The translations under genes and the position numbers were made by a program. A stretch of DNA of 64,000 bases from Thermasporomyces sp036564245 (GTDB lineage Bacteria > Actinomycetota > Actinomycetes > Propionibacteriales > Actinopolymorphaceae): NCBI GenBank assembly GCA_036564245.1, contig DATCKU010000011.1, forward strand, positions 1 to 64,000, read 5' to 3'. The notes beneath the pieces were generated by a model. The model was given only the letters and a program-made list of their open reading frames with translations. It was not told where the DNA came from and did no database searches. Positions 29,339-38,007 of the stretch are shown one piece after another. Every line of letters starts with the position of its first letter. Position 1 is the first letter of the stretch.

Positions 29339-30535
29339 TTAGGAGGGTGGGTCGCCGAAGTCGGGGATCTCCAGCTGGACGCCACCCTGCTTGGCCGACT
29401 CGTGCGCGATGATGCCCGGAAGGCAGTAACGCGCCGAAACCCAGGCGTTGATCGGCGGCAGTGTCTTGTCGACGACCGCGCGGACGAAGTCGTTGGCCAG
29501 GAAGTGGTGTGAGCCCTCGTGACCGTTGTGCATCCCCGTGTAGGACTCCGGAAGTGACGACCGGTCGTGCACCGGCGCGCAGCCGGAGACGAACGCCTCA
29601 CGAAGCTCCGGGGAGATGCCCTCGAGCTCGGGGTCGTCCAGGTTCGCCGACCGCCGCGGACGCAAGAGATCGGTGACGTCCTCGACGCCCTGCTTGGTCT
29701 GCCACAGACTCACGGTCGCCATCTGCTCGAAGCTGCCCTCGGTGCCGAAGATCCGAAGGCGGGACTCGCGAATGTGCGAGGGGTAGCCGACGCGACGGAA
29801 CTCGTTCGTCCGCATGACAGCACCGTCGTCGAGCTTGAACAACGCCGTGGCGTTGGAGATGTCGTTGCCCCAAAGACTCACGTTGGCGTCGAACACCCCG
29901 TCGCCGCGCTCGTCCTTGACGCCGATGCACGAGACGTGGGTCGCGTGCCGGCCGATCACCGACAGCACGTTGCCCACCGCGTGAGTGGGGTAGAGCATCG
30001 GCGGGAAGCTCGCGGTCTCCTTCCAGCGTTCGCCGCCGGAGTACTTGTACGCGTCGTAGAAGCCGAGGTCCATGTCGTGCACGTAGTCGCCCTCGGCGTA
30101 GAACACCCTGCCGAACTCGCCCGCTGCCAGCTTCTTCCGGCAGAACACCGAGGACGGGTAGTAGTAGCTCGTCTCGCCCATCATGTAGATGAGCCCGGTC
30201 GACCGCACGGCGTCCACGATCGCGGCGATCTCGTCCACGGTGATCCCCATCGGGACCGAGGAGTAGACGTGCTTGCCGGCCTTCAGCGCCTTCAAGGCCA
30301 GCGGCCCGTGCATCCATCGCTGCGTGAAGATGGCCACCGCGTCGACGTCGGACGCCAGGAGCTCGTCGACGTCGGTGTAGGTGTGCTCGATCTTGTGACG
30401 ACTGGCCTCGGCGGCGAGGCGATCGGGCAGGACCTCGGCGAGGCGGACCTCCTTGACGTCCGGATGCGCCTGGAACAGGGGAATGAAACTACGTGAGAAC
30501 TGGCCGGCTCCGATGAAGCCGATGCTGATCGCCAT
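29339..30535 (-). CDS. Gfo/Idh/MocA family oxidoreductase
   Basis: NAD(P)-dependent dehydrogenase of sugars or inositols, 398 aa. N-terminal Rossmann fold with GFIGAGQFSRSF near residue 7, then the family's mixed alpha/beta substrate domain with EKP-like region (HVYSSVPMGITVDE) and YYYPSSVF. The substrate cannot be told from sequence. GAGGAG lies 7 nt before the ATG. It stands alone, without a sugar ABC transporter next to it; the neighbouring ABC-F gene is divergent. Confidence 0.85.
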   Translation of the reverse strand: MAISIGFIGAGQFSRSFIPLFQAHPDVKEVRLAEVLPDRLAAEASRHKIEHTYTDVDELLASDVDAVAIFTQRWMHGPLALKALKAGKHVYSSVPMGITVDEIAAIVDAVRSTGLIYMMGETSYYYPSSVFCRKKLAAGEFGRVFYAEGDYVHDMDLGFYDAYKYSGGERWKETASFPPMLYPTHAVGNVLSVIGRHATHVSCIGVKDERGDGVFDANVSLWGNDISNATALFKLDDGAVMRTNEFRRVGYPSHIRESRLRIFGTEGSFEQMATVSLWQTKQGVEDVTDLLRPRRSANLDDPELEGISPELREAFVSGCAPVHDRSSLPESYTGMHNGHEGSHHFLANDFVRAVVDKTLPPINAWVSARYCLPGIIAHESAKQGGVQLEIPDFGDPPS

Positions 30536-30850
30536 GCTTCTCCTCGAGGTGGGTTCGCTGCAGTTGCCCTTCGGGGGACGTCAGTGGCCCACCGATGCCT
30601 GTCGGACTAGGCAGCATTCTTCCGAGCCGTGTGAGGCGGCCCAACGGCGTGCGCTGCGAGACTGGCCCGAATCGGCCAGGGGCGGTGCCGATCGCGACAC
30701 TGCGTACCACATCGCGAGCGTGGGCTGTGACGTTCGACGCAAAGGCCACCGCCGGCCTGCTCTTACGCGTGCCGAGTGGGCGCCGAGCGACGGGCTGACC
30801 TCTGCGGACGAAAAGGACTCGCGTGCGCCTGCTCCGGTCGGCGACGATGG
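30536..30850. other. Divergent intergenic region
   Basis: 315 bp between the oxidoreductase gene (minus) and the ABC-F gene (plus). Both promoters should lie here, but I see no clear -35/-10 pair. The only firm signal is the GAGGAG ribosome binding site of the oxidoreductase gene near 30543-30548. Confidence 0.5.
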
Positions 30851-32617
30851 ATGCTCGTGGGGTACGTCGACGTGGCCAACGTGCGCTACGAGCTGCCCGA
30901 CGGGCGGGTGCTCCTGGACGACGTGTCCTTCCGGGTCGGCGAGGGAGCCAAGGTCGCGCTCGTCGGCGCCAACGGCTCGGGCAAGACCACGCTGCTGCGG
31001 ATCATTGCCGGTGACCTGGCCCCCCACGCGGGTGTGGTGAGCCGCAGTGGCGGGCTTGGTGTCATGCGGCAGTTCGTCGCACCGGTAGCAGGAGGAGTCG
31101 CGGAGGGCGTTCCCGCTCGAGACGGACACCGCGCGAACGAGTCCACAGTCGCCGATCTGCTGCTCTCCGTGGCGCCACCGCGGATCCGGGAGGCGGCGCG
31201 GCGCCTCGAGCGCGCCGAGCTCGCCATGATAGACCGCGACGACGAGCCGACCCAGCTGCGCTACGCACAGGCACTGGCCGACTGGGCCGACGTCGGCGGG
31301 TACGACGCTGAGGTGCTGTGGGACGTCTGTTGCACCGAGGCGCTTGGTGTGTCGTACGACAAATGCAAGTGGCGCGAGCTTCGGATGCTCTCCGGGGGAG
31401 AGCAGAAACGTCTGGTTCTCGAGGCGTTGTTGCGTGGTCCCGACGAGGTGCTGCTGCTCGACGAGCCGGACAACTTCCTCGACGTGCCGGCCAAACAGTG
31501 GCTGGAAGATCGGCTCAACGAGTCGGAAAAGACGGTGCTCTACGTGAGCCACGATCGCCAGCTCCTCGCCAACACCGCCACTCGGGTGGTCACCATCGAG
31601 CTCGGCGCGGCAGGCAACACCGTCTGGACGCACCCAGCCGGGTATGCGAGCTGTCACGAGGCCCGGCGCGAACGCATGGCCGACCTCGTGGAGCGCCGCA
31701 AGCGGTGGGATGAGCAGCACGCCAAGCTGAAGGCGCTCGTCGCGCTCTACAAGCGCAAGGCGACCAGCAACGCCAAGATGGCCTCGGCCTATCGCGCCAC
31801 CCAGACGAGACTGCGCAAGTTCGAGGAGGCGGGTCCACCGCAGGCGATCCCGCGGGAGCAGAACGTCAGGATGCGCTTGCGTGGCGGACGTACCGGAAAA
31901 CGCGCGGTGATCTGCGAGTCGCTCGAGCTCCGGCTGCCCGCGACGGACGGCGGCGAGTCTGGCAGCACGTTGATGAAGCCGTTCGACCTCGAGGTGTGGT
32001 ACGGCGACCGGGTGGCGATCCTCGGCTCGAACGGTTCGGGGAAGTCGCACTTCCTGCGTCTGCTTGCCGCCGGAGGCACGCGGCCGGAGCCGGACCAGAT
32101 GCCGGTGGGCGACCTCGTCATCGAGCCGGTTCCGCACACGGGCGTGGCACGTCTCGGGGCGCGGGTGCGGCCGGGGTGGTTCGCGCAGACGCACGAGCAT
32201 CCCGAGCTGGTCGGGCGTACGTCGCTGGAGATCCTGCACCGAGGCGACAAGTTTCGCGCGGGCATGGGGCGGGAGGAGGCGTCGCGGGCGCTCGACCGCT
32301 ACGAGCTCGCCCACGCGAGCGAGCAGACCTTCGAGTCCCTCTCCGGTGGGCAGCAGGCGAGGCTGCAGATCCTGTTGTTGGAACTGTCAGGTGCCACCCT
32401 GCTGTTGTTGGACGAGCCCACGGACAACCTCGACGTGGACTCGGCCGAGGCGCTGGAAGCCGGACTGGATTCGTTCGAAGGAACGGTGCTCGCGGTCACC
32501 CACGACCGATGGTTTGCCCAACGCTTCGACCGTTACCTCATCTTCGGTGCTGATGGCGAGGTGTACGAGTCCGAGGAGCCGGTCTGGGACGAGGGTCGCG
32601 TGAAACGCGTGCGCTGA
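30851..32617 (+). CDS. ABC-F family ATPase
   Basis: Cytoplasmic protein with two ABC ATPase domains and no membrane segments, 588 aa from the ATG at 30851 (MLVGYVDVANVRYEL). The frame is open to 30776 but that part has no family resemblance. Walker A motifs GANGSGKTT (39-47) and GSNGSGKS, signatures LSGGEQKRL and LSGGQQARL, and Walker B LLLDEPDNFLD and LLLDEPTDNLD are intact; a basic linker (KRKATSNAKMASAYR) lies between the domains. Family members act on ribosomes as translation factors or antibiotic-protection proteins. Which applies here is unknown. Confidence 0.9.
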   Translation: MLVGYVDVANVRYELPDGRVLLDDVSFRVGEGAKVALVGANGSGKTTLLRIIAGDLAPHAGVVSRSGGLGVMRQFVAPVAGGVAEGVPARDGHRANESTVADLLLSVAPPRIREAARRLERAELAMIDRDDEPTQLRYAQALADWADVGGYDAEVLWDVCCTEALGVSYDKCKWRELRMLSGGEQKRLVLEALLRGPDEVLLLDEPDNFLDVPAKQWLEDRLNESEKTVLYVSHDRQLLANTATRVVTIELGAAGNTVWTHPAGYASCHEARRERMADLVERRKRWDEQHAKLKALVALYKRKATSNAKMASAYRATQTRLRKFEEAGPPQAIPREQNVRMRLRGGRTGKRAVICESLELRLPATDGGESGSTLMKPFDLEVWYGDRVAILGSNGSGKSHFLRLLAAGGTRPEPDQMPVGDLVIEPVPHTGVARLGARVRPGWFAQTHEHPELVGRTSLEILHRGDKFRAGMGREEASRALDRYELAHASEQTFESLSGGQQARLQILLLELSGATLLLLDEPTDNLDVDSAEALEAGLDSFEGTVLAVTHDRWFAQRFDRYLIFGADGEVYESEEPVWDEGRVKRVR

Positions 32618-32625
32618 CCCGACGG

Positions 32626-32664
32626 GCGGGCTGCGAACCATTTCAGATGGTGCTCGCAGCCCGC
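32626..32664. terminator. Bidirectional terminator hairpin after ABC-F gene
   Basis: GCGGGCTGCGA (32626-32636) pairs perfectly with TCGCAGCCCGC (32654-32664) around a loop that itself contains ACC/GGT pairing. It lies 8 nt past the ABC-F stop and 35 nt before the stop of the convergent gene, so it can serve both. Confidence 0.75.
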
Positions 32665-32699
32665 GTCTCGCGGTTCGTGTGAAGAACTGGTGGTCAGGA

Positions 32700-33656
32700 T
32701 CAGTTGGGTCCGAGGCAGTTCTCGGCGTCGATCGGAGCCGCGCCTTCAGGACCGAGGTAGTACCAGCTGCTCCCCGACTTGACGAATACCAGCGCGTGCT
32801 TCTCCTCTTCGCACATGAGCGGCGAACGGTAGTAGACCGCGGTCCCACCCGGATACTCCGCTGGACGGCTCTCGACGACGGCGGCGTCTTGGAATCTCTT
32901 GGCATTGACCAGATCCGCAAGGCCGTTGCGTACTTCTTCAAGCTGCTCTGGGGTCAGGTCGCCACCGACCATCGCGACGCAGTCCTCATGGGCAGCGCAA
33001 CTGAGTTCCCAGAGGGTGTCCGTGTCGCCAGCCTGTACCGCAGAGATGAACGCGGTGGCTGCGGCTTCCGGGCTGCTCTGGTTCAACTCACCACCCTTGG
33101 GTGGGTCGGATACGGCCGAGCCACGCCCGCCTTCGTTCCGACCGCCGTCTCCGGCCGTCGTGTCAGATTCTCCTCCGCCCAGCGTGAGGACGAGCGTGAT
33201 GGCCACACCCACGACGACCACGACGCCCGCCACCGCCGCGATGACCCACGGCAGGGCGTTTCGGCGGTTGTCACCGTCGGGCGGCATCTGCTGGCCGAGA
33301 AGCGAGGGCTGCTGGCCTGGATAGGCCTGCTGGGGTGGATACGCCGGCTGGCCGGCGTATGGCGGTTGTGCCGCGTAGGGGGTCTGGGTCCCGCCCATGG
33401 CCTGGCCCGAATAGGGCTGCTGACCAGCCTGCGGAGCCGGACCGTAGCCGCCGTACTGCTGACCGGCGTACTGCTGACCCGCGTAGGGCTGCGCTGGGTA
33501 CTGCTGGCCCGGATAGCCGGGTTGCTGGCCCGGATGGCCCTGCTGGCCGGGCTGCTGGCTCGCGTAGGCCTGGTGACCGGGCTGCTGGCCGGGATAGCCG
33601 GGATAGGGCGGTGGCTGGTGGGGCGGCTGCGGCTGCTGCTCCGACGGCGTCGTCAT
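32700..33656 (-). CDS. Pro/Gln/Tyr-rich single-pass membrane protein
   Basis: 318 aa. Residues 1-130 are a low-complexity cytoplasmic region of repeated PGQQ, YAGQQ and PY units. One transmembrane helix spans about 135-159. The outside part (about 165-318) has a SPEAAATAFISAVQAGD segment like DUF4878/SnoaL-type lipoprotein domains of actinobacteria, and four Cys residues that could form disulfides. GGAGGGA lies 8 nt before the ATG. The role is unknown; such N-terminal PQGY tails occur in many actinobacterial membrane proteins. Confidence 0.75.
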   Translation of the reverse strand: MTTPSEQQPQPPHQPPPYPGYPGQQPGHQAYASQQPGQQGHPGQQPGYPGQQYPAQPYAGQQYAGQQYGGYGPAPQAGQQPYSGQAMGGTQTPYAAQPPYAGQPAYPPQQAYPGQQPSLLGQQMPPDGDNRRNALPWVIAAVAGVVVVVGVAITLVLTLGGGESDTTAGDGGRNEGGRGSAVSDPPKGGELNQSSPEAAATAFISAVQAGDTDTLWELSCAAHEDCVAMVGGDLTPEQLEEVRNGLADLVNAKRFQDAAVVESRPAEYPGGTAVYYRSPLMCEEEKHALVFVKSGSSWYYLGPEGAAPIDAENCLGPN

Positions 33657-33992
33657 TACTGATTCCCTCCCCGAACGACTGAATGATCAAGACATATGCG
33701 GCATAAAGGATGACACATGGATAGGCCGGTCGTAACGGGCATGGCAGCGGGCGCGGAGGGTCGTCGACGTCGTGCTGGAGCGGCGACAGCGTGCCCGGAC
33801 ATCGGGGAGCACCAGCGTGTGACGCAGCTGGTCGGGGCCGCCTTCGACACGTCACCAGGACGTTCGAGGTGGACTGCAGCAAGCGACGCATTCCTCGCGA
33901 ATTCGTACCTTCCAGGCTCGTGCATGCCGTGTGAGGGCGCAGAAAGCCCATCGAACGTGGTCATTGTGGAGAAAACCGGTGATCCGTCGCCG
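33657..33992. other. Intergenic region with repeat copy F
   Basis: 336 bp between two minus-strand genes. It holds the dispersed element copy F at its right side (33886-33968) and should hold the promoter of the Pro/Gln/Tyr-rich protein gene, for which no clear boxes are visible. Small frames here look like chance. Confidence 0.5.
33886..33968. repeat. Dispersed palindromic element, copy F
   Basis: On the minus strand it begins CAATGACCACGTTCGATGGG, 24 nt past the stop of the sugar dehydrogenase gene. It continues with a GGCATGCA centre and CTGGAAGGTACGA, in the same order as copy E but diverged. The far end is not clearly defined, and no perfect stem remains. Confidence 0.65.
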
Positions 33993-35264
33993 TCACCTGG
34001 GGCGGCGGAACGTCAGACGGATGATGCGGTCGTCCTCGGGGACCGGATCGTTGCGGCCGTCGCGGTTGGAGGTCGTGAGCCACACGCTGCCGTCCGGCGC
34101 CACGATGGCCGTGCGGATCCGGCCGTACTTCCCGATCAGCGCGTCCATCGGCCGGCCCGAGATCCCGGCGGCGGGACGCCAGCGGATGCTGGCCTCGCCC
34201 GTGCCCGATCCCATGATCCGCCGGCTGGAGATGTTCGTCGCACCGCCGACGAGATTGACCAAGTAGATCCGTTGGCCGCGCAGACAGGTGACGACGGCCG
34301 TGTTGCCCACGATCGCGACGCCGTTGGTGACCCCGATCTCCGGGCGCCAGACGGCAAGCGGATTGGTGAGGCCCGGGATGTTCCCCATGCCCTGGACCCT
34401 CGGCCAGCCGTAGTTTCGGCCGGGCAGGATCATGTTGAGCTCGTCCCACACGGCCTCACCGATCTCGGCGGAGAACATGCGGCCGCGGCTGTCCCAGGCG
34501 ATTCCTTCCGGATTGCGATGGCCGTACGACCACACCAACGAGCCCGGGAACGGATTGCCGGGGGCCGGTTTGCCGTCCATCGTCATCCGCAGGATCTTGC
34601 CGGCGAGGTTGTCGAGGTCCTGTGCGTCTCCGCCCTTGGCCGCGTCGCCGGTCGTGGCGTAGAGATAGCCGTCGGGTCCGAACGCGAGCCGCCCGCCGTT
34701 GTGCACGCCGGCGCCTGGAATGCCTGTGAGGATGGCCTTCGGCTCCGGCCGGCCCTTGCCGTCGAGGACGAGCTTGGCGATCCGGTTGTCCTTCTTGGTC
34801 GTGTAGTAGATGAAGACGGTCCGATCCTTCGCGAAGCGAGGCGAGGCGGCGATGCCCAGCAGGCCGCCCTCGTTGTTCGTGTAGACCCCCTCGACGGTGG
34901 TCACGGTCCGCACGGTGAGCTCGCCGTTCGCCCGACGTCCGGGGCCGACCTTGAGGATCCGTTTCGTGTGTCGTTCGGTGACCAGCGCACTTCCGTCGGG
35001 CAGAAACGTCACGCCCCAGGGGATGGCGAGCCTGCTCACGAGCGTCTCGGTTCTCACGTACCGGTCGCCGACGGCAGCTCCTCGTCCTGGTCCCGGGTGG
35101 AAGTGGAAGTCGGTCGGGCTCGGGATGTCGGTGGGCTCCATGTCCGGCCGCGGCGAGGTGGTCGGCCGTTCCGGCGCCTGGGTACACGCGCAGAACATCC
35201 CGAAGGCGAGGAGAGCGCCGATCAGGCCGATACGTGCTCGCGCTGGTGCTCCGCGGGTTCCCAC
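33993..35264 (-). CDS. Secreted PQQ-type sugar dehydrogenase (GDH/sorbosone dehydrogenase family), probable lipoprotein
   Basis: 423 aa, GTG start at 35264. A hydrophobic signal segment (residues 11-24) ends in FCAC, where Cys27 could be a lipobox cysteine, followed by a Pro/Thr linker. The rest is a six-bladed beta-propeller: IPWGVTFLPDGSALVTERHTKRI, NNEGGLLGIAASPRF, HNGGRLAFGPDGYLYATTGD and SYGHRNPEGIAWD are typical of the glucose/sorbosone dehydrogenase family, including the His residues around the active site. Substrate and use of PQQ are inferred from family. Repeat copy F follows the stop. Confidence 0.88.
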   Translation of the reverse strand: MGTRGAPARARIGLIGALLAFGMFCACTQAPERPTTSPRPDMEPTDIPSPTDFHFHPGPGRGAAVGDRYVRTETLVSRLAIPWGVTFLPDGSALVTERHTKRILKVGPGRRANGELTVRTVTTVEGVYTNNEGGLLGIAASPRFAKDRTVFIYYTTKKDNRIAKLVLDGKGRPEPKAILTGIPGAGVHNGGRLAFGPDGYLYATTGDAAKGGDAQDLDNLAGKILRMTMDGKPAPGNPFPGSLVWSYGHRNPEGIAWDSRGRMFSAEIGEAVWDELNMILPGRNYGWPRVQGMGNIPGLTNPLAVWRPEIGVTNGVAIVGNTAVVTCLRGQRIYLVNLVGGATNISSRRIMGSGTGEASIRWRPAAGISGRPMDALIGKYGRIRTAIVAPDGSVWLTTSNRDGRNDPVPEDDRIIRLTFRRPR

Positions 35265-35411
35265 ATCAGAGTGCTATCCAGCAGGCTGGCTGGAGAATCC
35301 TGATGATCTTTCTCTACGGTTGCGAAGCGGGTCAATCCGGAACGGCTGACGCGACGTGGCGGCGGTATGACCTGGACGGCCGCGCCGCCAGCCGTATGTC
35401 GCCCACCCATT

Positions 35412-35441
35412 TTGACCGGTCTGCCAGAGGCTAGGTATCCT
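35412..35441 (+). promoter_or_regulatory. Promoter of rplM-rpsI
   Basis: TTGACC (35412-35417), an 18-bp spacer and TATCCT (35436-35441) fit a sigma-A promoter. The leader to rplM is about 145 nt. Confidence 0.65.
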
Positions 35442-35542
35442 GGCTGGTCGTTGCGCCCGCGGGGTGTGCCTTGCGCCCAGAGTGAGACGAGCACATCCGG
35501 GCGGTCACCCGCAGGCGTGATCAATCCCCTACCAGAAGATCT

Positions 35543-35562
35543 GCCATGTCGCCCGACATGGC
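35543..35562 (+). promoter_or_regulatory. Leader hairpin before rplM
   Basis: GCCATGTCG-CC-CGACATGGC is a near-perfect 20-bp palindrome 31 nt before the rplM start. L13 autoregulates its operon through leader RNA in other bacteria; a similar role here is inference. Confidence 0.5.
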
Positions 35563-35593
35563 GTGAGGACACGAGCAGCGAAGGCCGACGACT

Positions 35594-36037
35594 GTGCGTA
35601 CCTATAGCCCGAAGACCGGTGAGGTTCCACGCGAGTGGTATGTCATCGACGCGACCGACGTCGTTCTCGGCCGGCTCGCGAGCCAGACGGCCAACCTGCT
35701 CCGGGGCAAGCACAAGCCGACCTTCGCGCCCCACATCGACACCGGTGACTTCGTCGTCATCGTCAACGCCGACAAAGTGGCGCTGTCTGGCAACAAGCGC
35801 GAAGACAAGATCGTCTATCGGCACTCGGGCTACCCGGGCGGACTGAAGGCCACGCCCTTCGGCCGGCTGCTCGAGAAGAACCCGCGCAAGGCGATTGAGC
35901 GTGCCGTGTGGGGAATGCTTCCGAAGAACCGGCTCTCCCGGAAGCAGATCAAGAAGCTGAAGGTGTACGCCGGACCGGATCATCCACACCAGGCCCAACA
36001 GCCCAAGCCCTACGAGATCACACAGACTCCGCAGTAG
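35594..36037 (+). CDS. rplM: 50S ribosomal protein L13
   Basis: Early large-subunit assembly protein, 147 aa, standard length. GTG start. It begins MRTYSPKTGEVPREWYVIDA and contains VLGRLASQTANLLRGKHKP and the GMLPKNRLSRKQIKKLKVY region. First gene of rplM-rpsI. Confidence 0.97.
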   Translation: MRTYSPKTGEVPREWYVIDATDVVLGRLASQTANLLRGKHKPTFAPHIDTGDFVVIVNADKVALSGNKREDKIVYRHSGYPGGLKATPFGRLLEKNPRKAIERAVWGMLPKNRLSRKQIKKLKVYAGPDHPHQAQQPKPYEITQTPQ

Positions 36038-36086
36038 CGAAGAGACGCGCAGTGGTGCTCGAAACCACTGAAGTCGAGATGAGGAC

Positions 36087-36641
36087 ATGCCTGTGACCGA
36101 GACCACGACCCTTCCGGTCGACACCGACGAAGCAGCGCTGGCTGGTGGTGCTGGCGAGCTCGGCGAAGAGTTCGGCGACGCCGACAGCGCGATCGCATAC
36201 AGCTCCGAAAGCGCTCCGGCGGCGAGTGAGTTCACTCCGCGCCAGTCGGTGGTGGGGACCGCGGCGGCTACTGGCCGTCGCAAGGAGGCTGTCGCGCGTG
36301 TGCGGCTCCTTCCGGGAACAGGTCAGTGGCGGATCAACGGACGGACCCTCGACGAGTACTTCCCGAACAAGGTGCACCAGCAGCACGTGAGCGAGCCGTT
36401 CGCCGTCCTCGACCTGGCGGGACGTTACGACGTGATCGCCCGCATCCACGGTGGCGGCGTGAGTGGCCAGGCAGGGGCGCTGCGACTTGGTGTCGCGCGT
36501 GCGCTGAGCCTCATCGACGTCGACGCCAACCGGCCGCCGCTCAAGCGCGCCGGCCTGCTCACCCGCGACGACCGGGCCAAGGAGCGCCGGAAGGCCGGAC
36601 TCAAGAAGGCCCGCAAGGCGCCGCAGTACTCCAAGCGGTAG
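36087..36641 (+). CDS. rpsI: 30S ribosomal protein S9 with acidic N-terminal extension
   Basis: P-site tRNA-contacting protein, 184 aa against about 130. The ATG at 36087 or the GTG at 36093 can start it (GATGAGG just upstream; spacing fits the GTG better). About 55 acidic and Ala-rich residues precede the core GTAAATGRRKEAVARVRL. The C-terminal tail KARKAPQYSKR that reaches the P site is intact. glmM starts 13 bp later. Confidence 0.95.
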   Translation: MPVTETTTLPVDTDEAALAGGAGELGEEFGDADSAIAYSSESAPAASEFTPRQSVVGTAAATGRRKEAVARVRLLPGTGQWRINGRTLDEYFPNKVHQQHVSEPFAVLDLAGRYDVIARIHGGGVSGQAGALRLGVARALSLIDVDANRPPLKRAGLLTRDDRAKERRKAGLKKARKAPQYSKR

Positions 36642-36654
36642 GCACGGCACTGTC

Positions 36655-38007
36655 GTGGGCCGGTTGTTCGGCACCGACGGGGTGCGCGGGCTCGCCAACG
36701 GCGAGCTCACTGCCGAACTCGCGCTCGACCTCTCGGTCGCTGCTGCGCACGTACTCGGCGAGGCGGGTGTCTTCGAGGGCCAGCGCCGCCCGCTCGCCGT
36801 CGTCGGTCGAGACACGAGAGCCTCGGGCGAGTTCTTAGAAGCCGCGGTCGTGGCGGGCCTGGCGAGCGCCGGCATCGATGTCGTACGTCTTGGCATCCTT
36901 CCGACCCCAGCGGTCGCCCACCTCACGGCCAGCATGGGCGCCGACCTGGGGGTCATGCTCTCGGCGTCCCACAATCCGATGCCGGACAACGGGATCAAGT
37001 TCTTCGCCCGTGGCGGCCACAAGCTCGACGACGCGCTCGAGGACCTGATCGAGGCCCGGTTGCGCGAGCCGTGGCAGCGTCCCACCGGCGCGGGTGTCGG
37101 CCGGGTGCGCGACGACCAGAACGGGTTCGAAGATTACGTCTCACACGTCGTGAACTCGGTCGTGCAGCCGCTGGACGGCCTGCGGGTCGTGGTCGACTGC
37201 GCCAACGGCGCCGCTTTTCGTACGGCTCCAGAAGCACTGCGTCGGCTCGGTGCCGAGGTGACTCCGATCCACGCCGAGCCCGACGGGATCAACATCAACG
37301 AAGGGTGCGGATCGACGCACATCGAGACGTTGCAGGCGGCCGTCGTGAAGTACGGCGCCGATGTGGGCATCGCGCATGACGGCGATGCCGACCGGTGCCT
37401 CGCCGTCGACGAGCGCGGGGAGCTCGTGGACGGCGACCAGATCCTCGCCATCCTCGCTCTCGCCATGCGCGACGAAGGCATGCTGCGGCACAACACGGTC
37501 GTCGTGACCGTGCTCAGCAACCTGGGGTTCGTGCTCGCCATGCAGCGCGAGGGCATCACGGTGAAGCAGACCAAGGTCGGCGACCGCTACGTCCTGGAGG
37601 CGATGAAGGCGGGTGGCTACTCACTGGGTGGTGAGCAGTCCGGTCACATGATCCTGCTGGACCATGCCACCACCGGTGACGGCGTGCTGGCTGCCGTCCA
37701 TCTCCTCTCTCGGATGGCGGCGACTGGTCGACCCCTGAGCGAGCTGGCGCGTGTGATGTCGCGGCTGCCTCAGGTGCTCGTGAACGTTCGCGGCGTCGAC
37801 AAGGCGCGCGCCGACTCCGACCCGACGGTGCTGGAAGCGGTCGCGGCAGCGAGTGCGTCCCTTGGAGAGACCGGGCGGGTGATCCTGCGGCCGTCCGGAA
37901 CCGAGCCGGTGGTACGCGTGATGGTCGAGGCGCCGACGTTCGCCCAGGCCCAGCAGGTGGCCGACGAGTTGGCGAGCGTCGTGGAACAGGCGCTTGCCCT
38001 TCGATGA
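36655..38007 (+). CDS. glmM: Phosphoglucosamine mutase
   Basis: Converts glucosamine-6-P to glucosamine-1-P for UDP-GlcNAc and peptidoglycan, 450 aa, GTG start. The phospho-serine is Ser105 in MLSASHNPMPDNG, the metal loop is DGDADRCLA, and RPSGTEPVVRVMVEA binds phosphate. Usually linked to rplM-rpsI in actinobacteria, with glmS nearby, as here (45.4 kb). It overlaps the next gene by ATGA. Confidence 0.97.
   Translation: MGRLFGTDGVRGLANGELTAELALDLSVAAAHVLGEAGVFEGQRRPLAVVGRDTRASGEFLEAAVVAGLASAGIDVVRLGILPTPAVAHLTASMGADLGVMLSASHNPMPDNGIKFFARGGHKLDDALEDLIEARLREPWQRPTGAGVGRVRDDQNGFEDYVSHVVNSVVQPLDGLRVVVDCANGAAFRTAPEALRRLGAEVTPIHAEPDGININEGCGSTHIETLQAAVVKYGADVGIAHDGDADRCLAVDERGELVDGDQILAILALAMRDEGMLRHNTVVVTVLSNLGFVLAMQREGITVKQTKVGDRYVLEAMKAGGYSLGGEQSGHMILLDHATTGDGVLAAVHLLSRMAATGRPLSELARVMSRLPQVLVNVRGVDKARADSDPTVLEAVAAASASLGETGRVILRPSGTEPVVRVMVEAPTFAQAQQVADELASVVEQALALR

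Larger units (their letters stand above)
35265..35593. other. Divergent region with rplM promoter and leader
   Basis: 329 bp between the sugar dehydrogenase (minus) and rplM (plus). It holds the rplM promoter (35412-35441) and a leader hairpin (35543-35562). No clear promoter for the minus-strand gene and no small gene are seen. Confidence 0.6.

Noticed and set aside
29567..30496. 309-codon plus-strand frame opposite the Gfo/Idh/MocA gene
   Set aside because: Antisense shadow; the minus-strand protein has a clear Rossmann motif.
33717..35303. 528-codon plus-strand frame opposite the sugar dehydrogenase
   Set aside because: Shadow frame starting in the repeat region; no recognisable domain.
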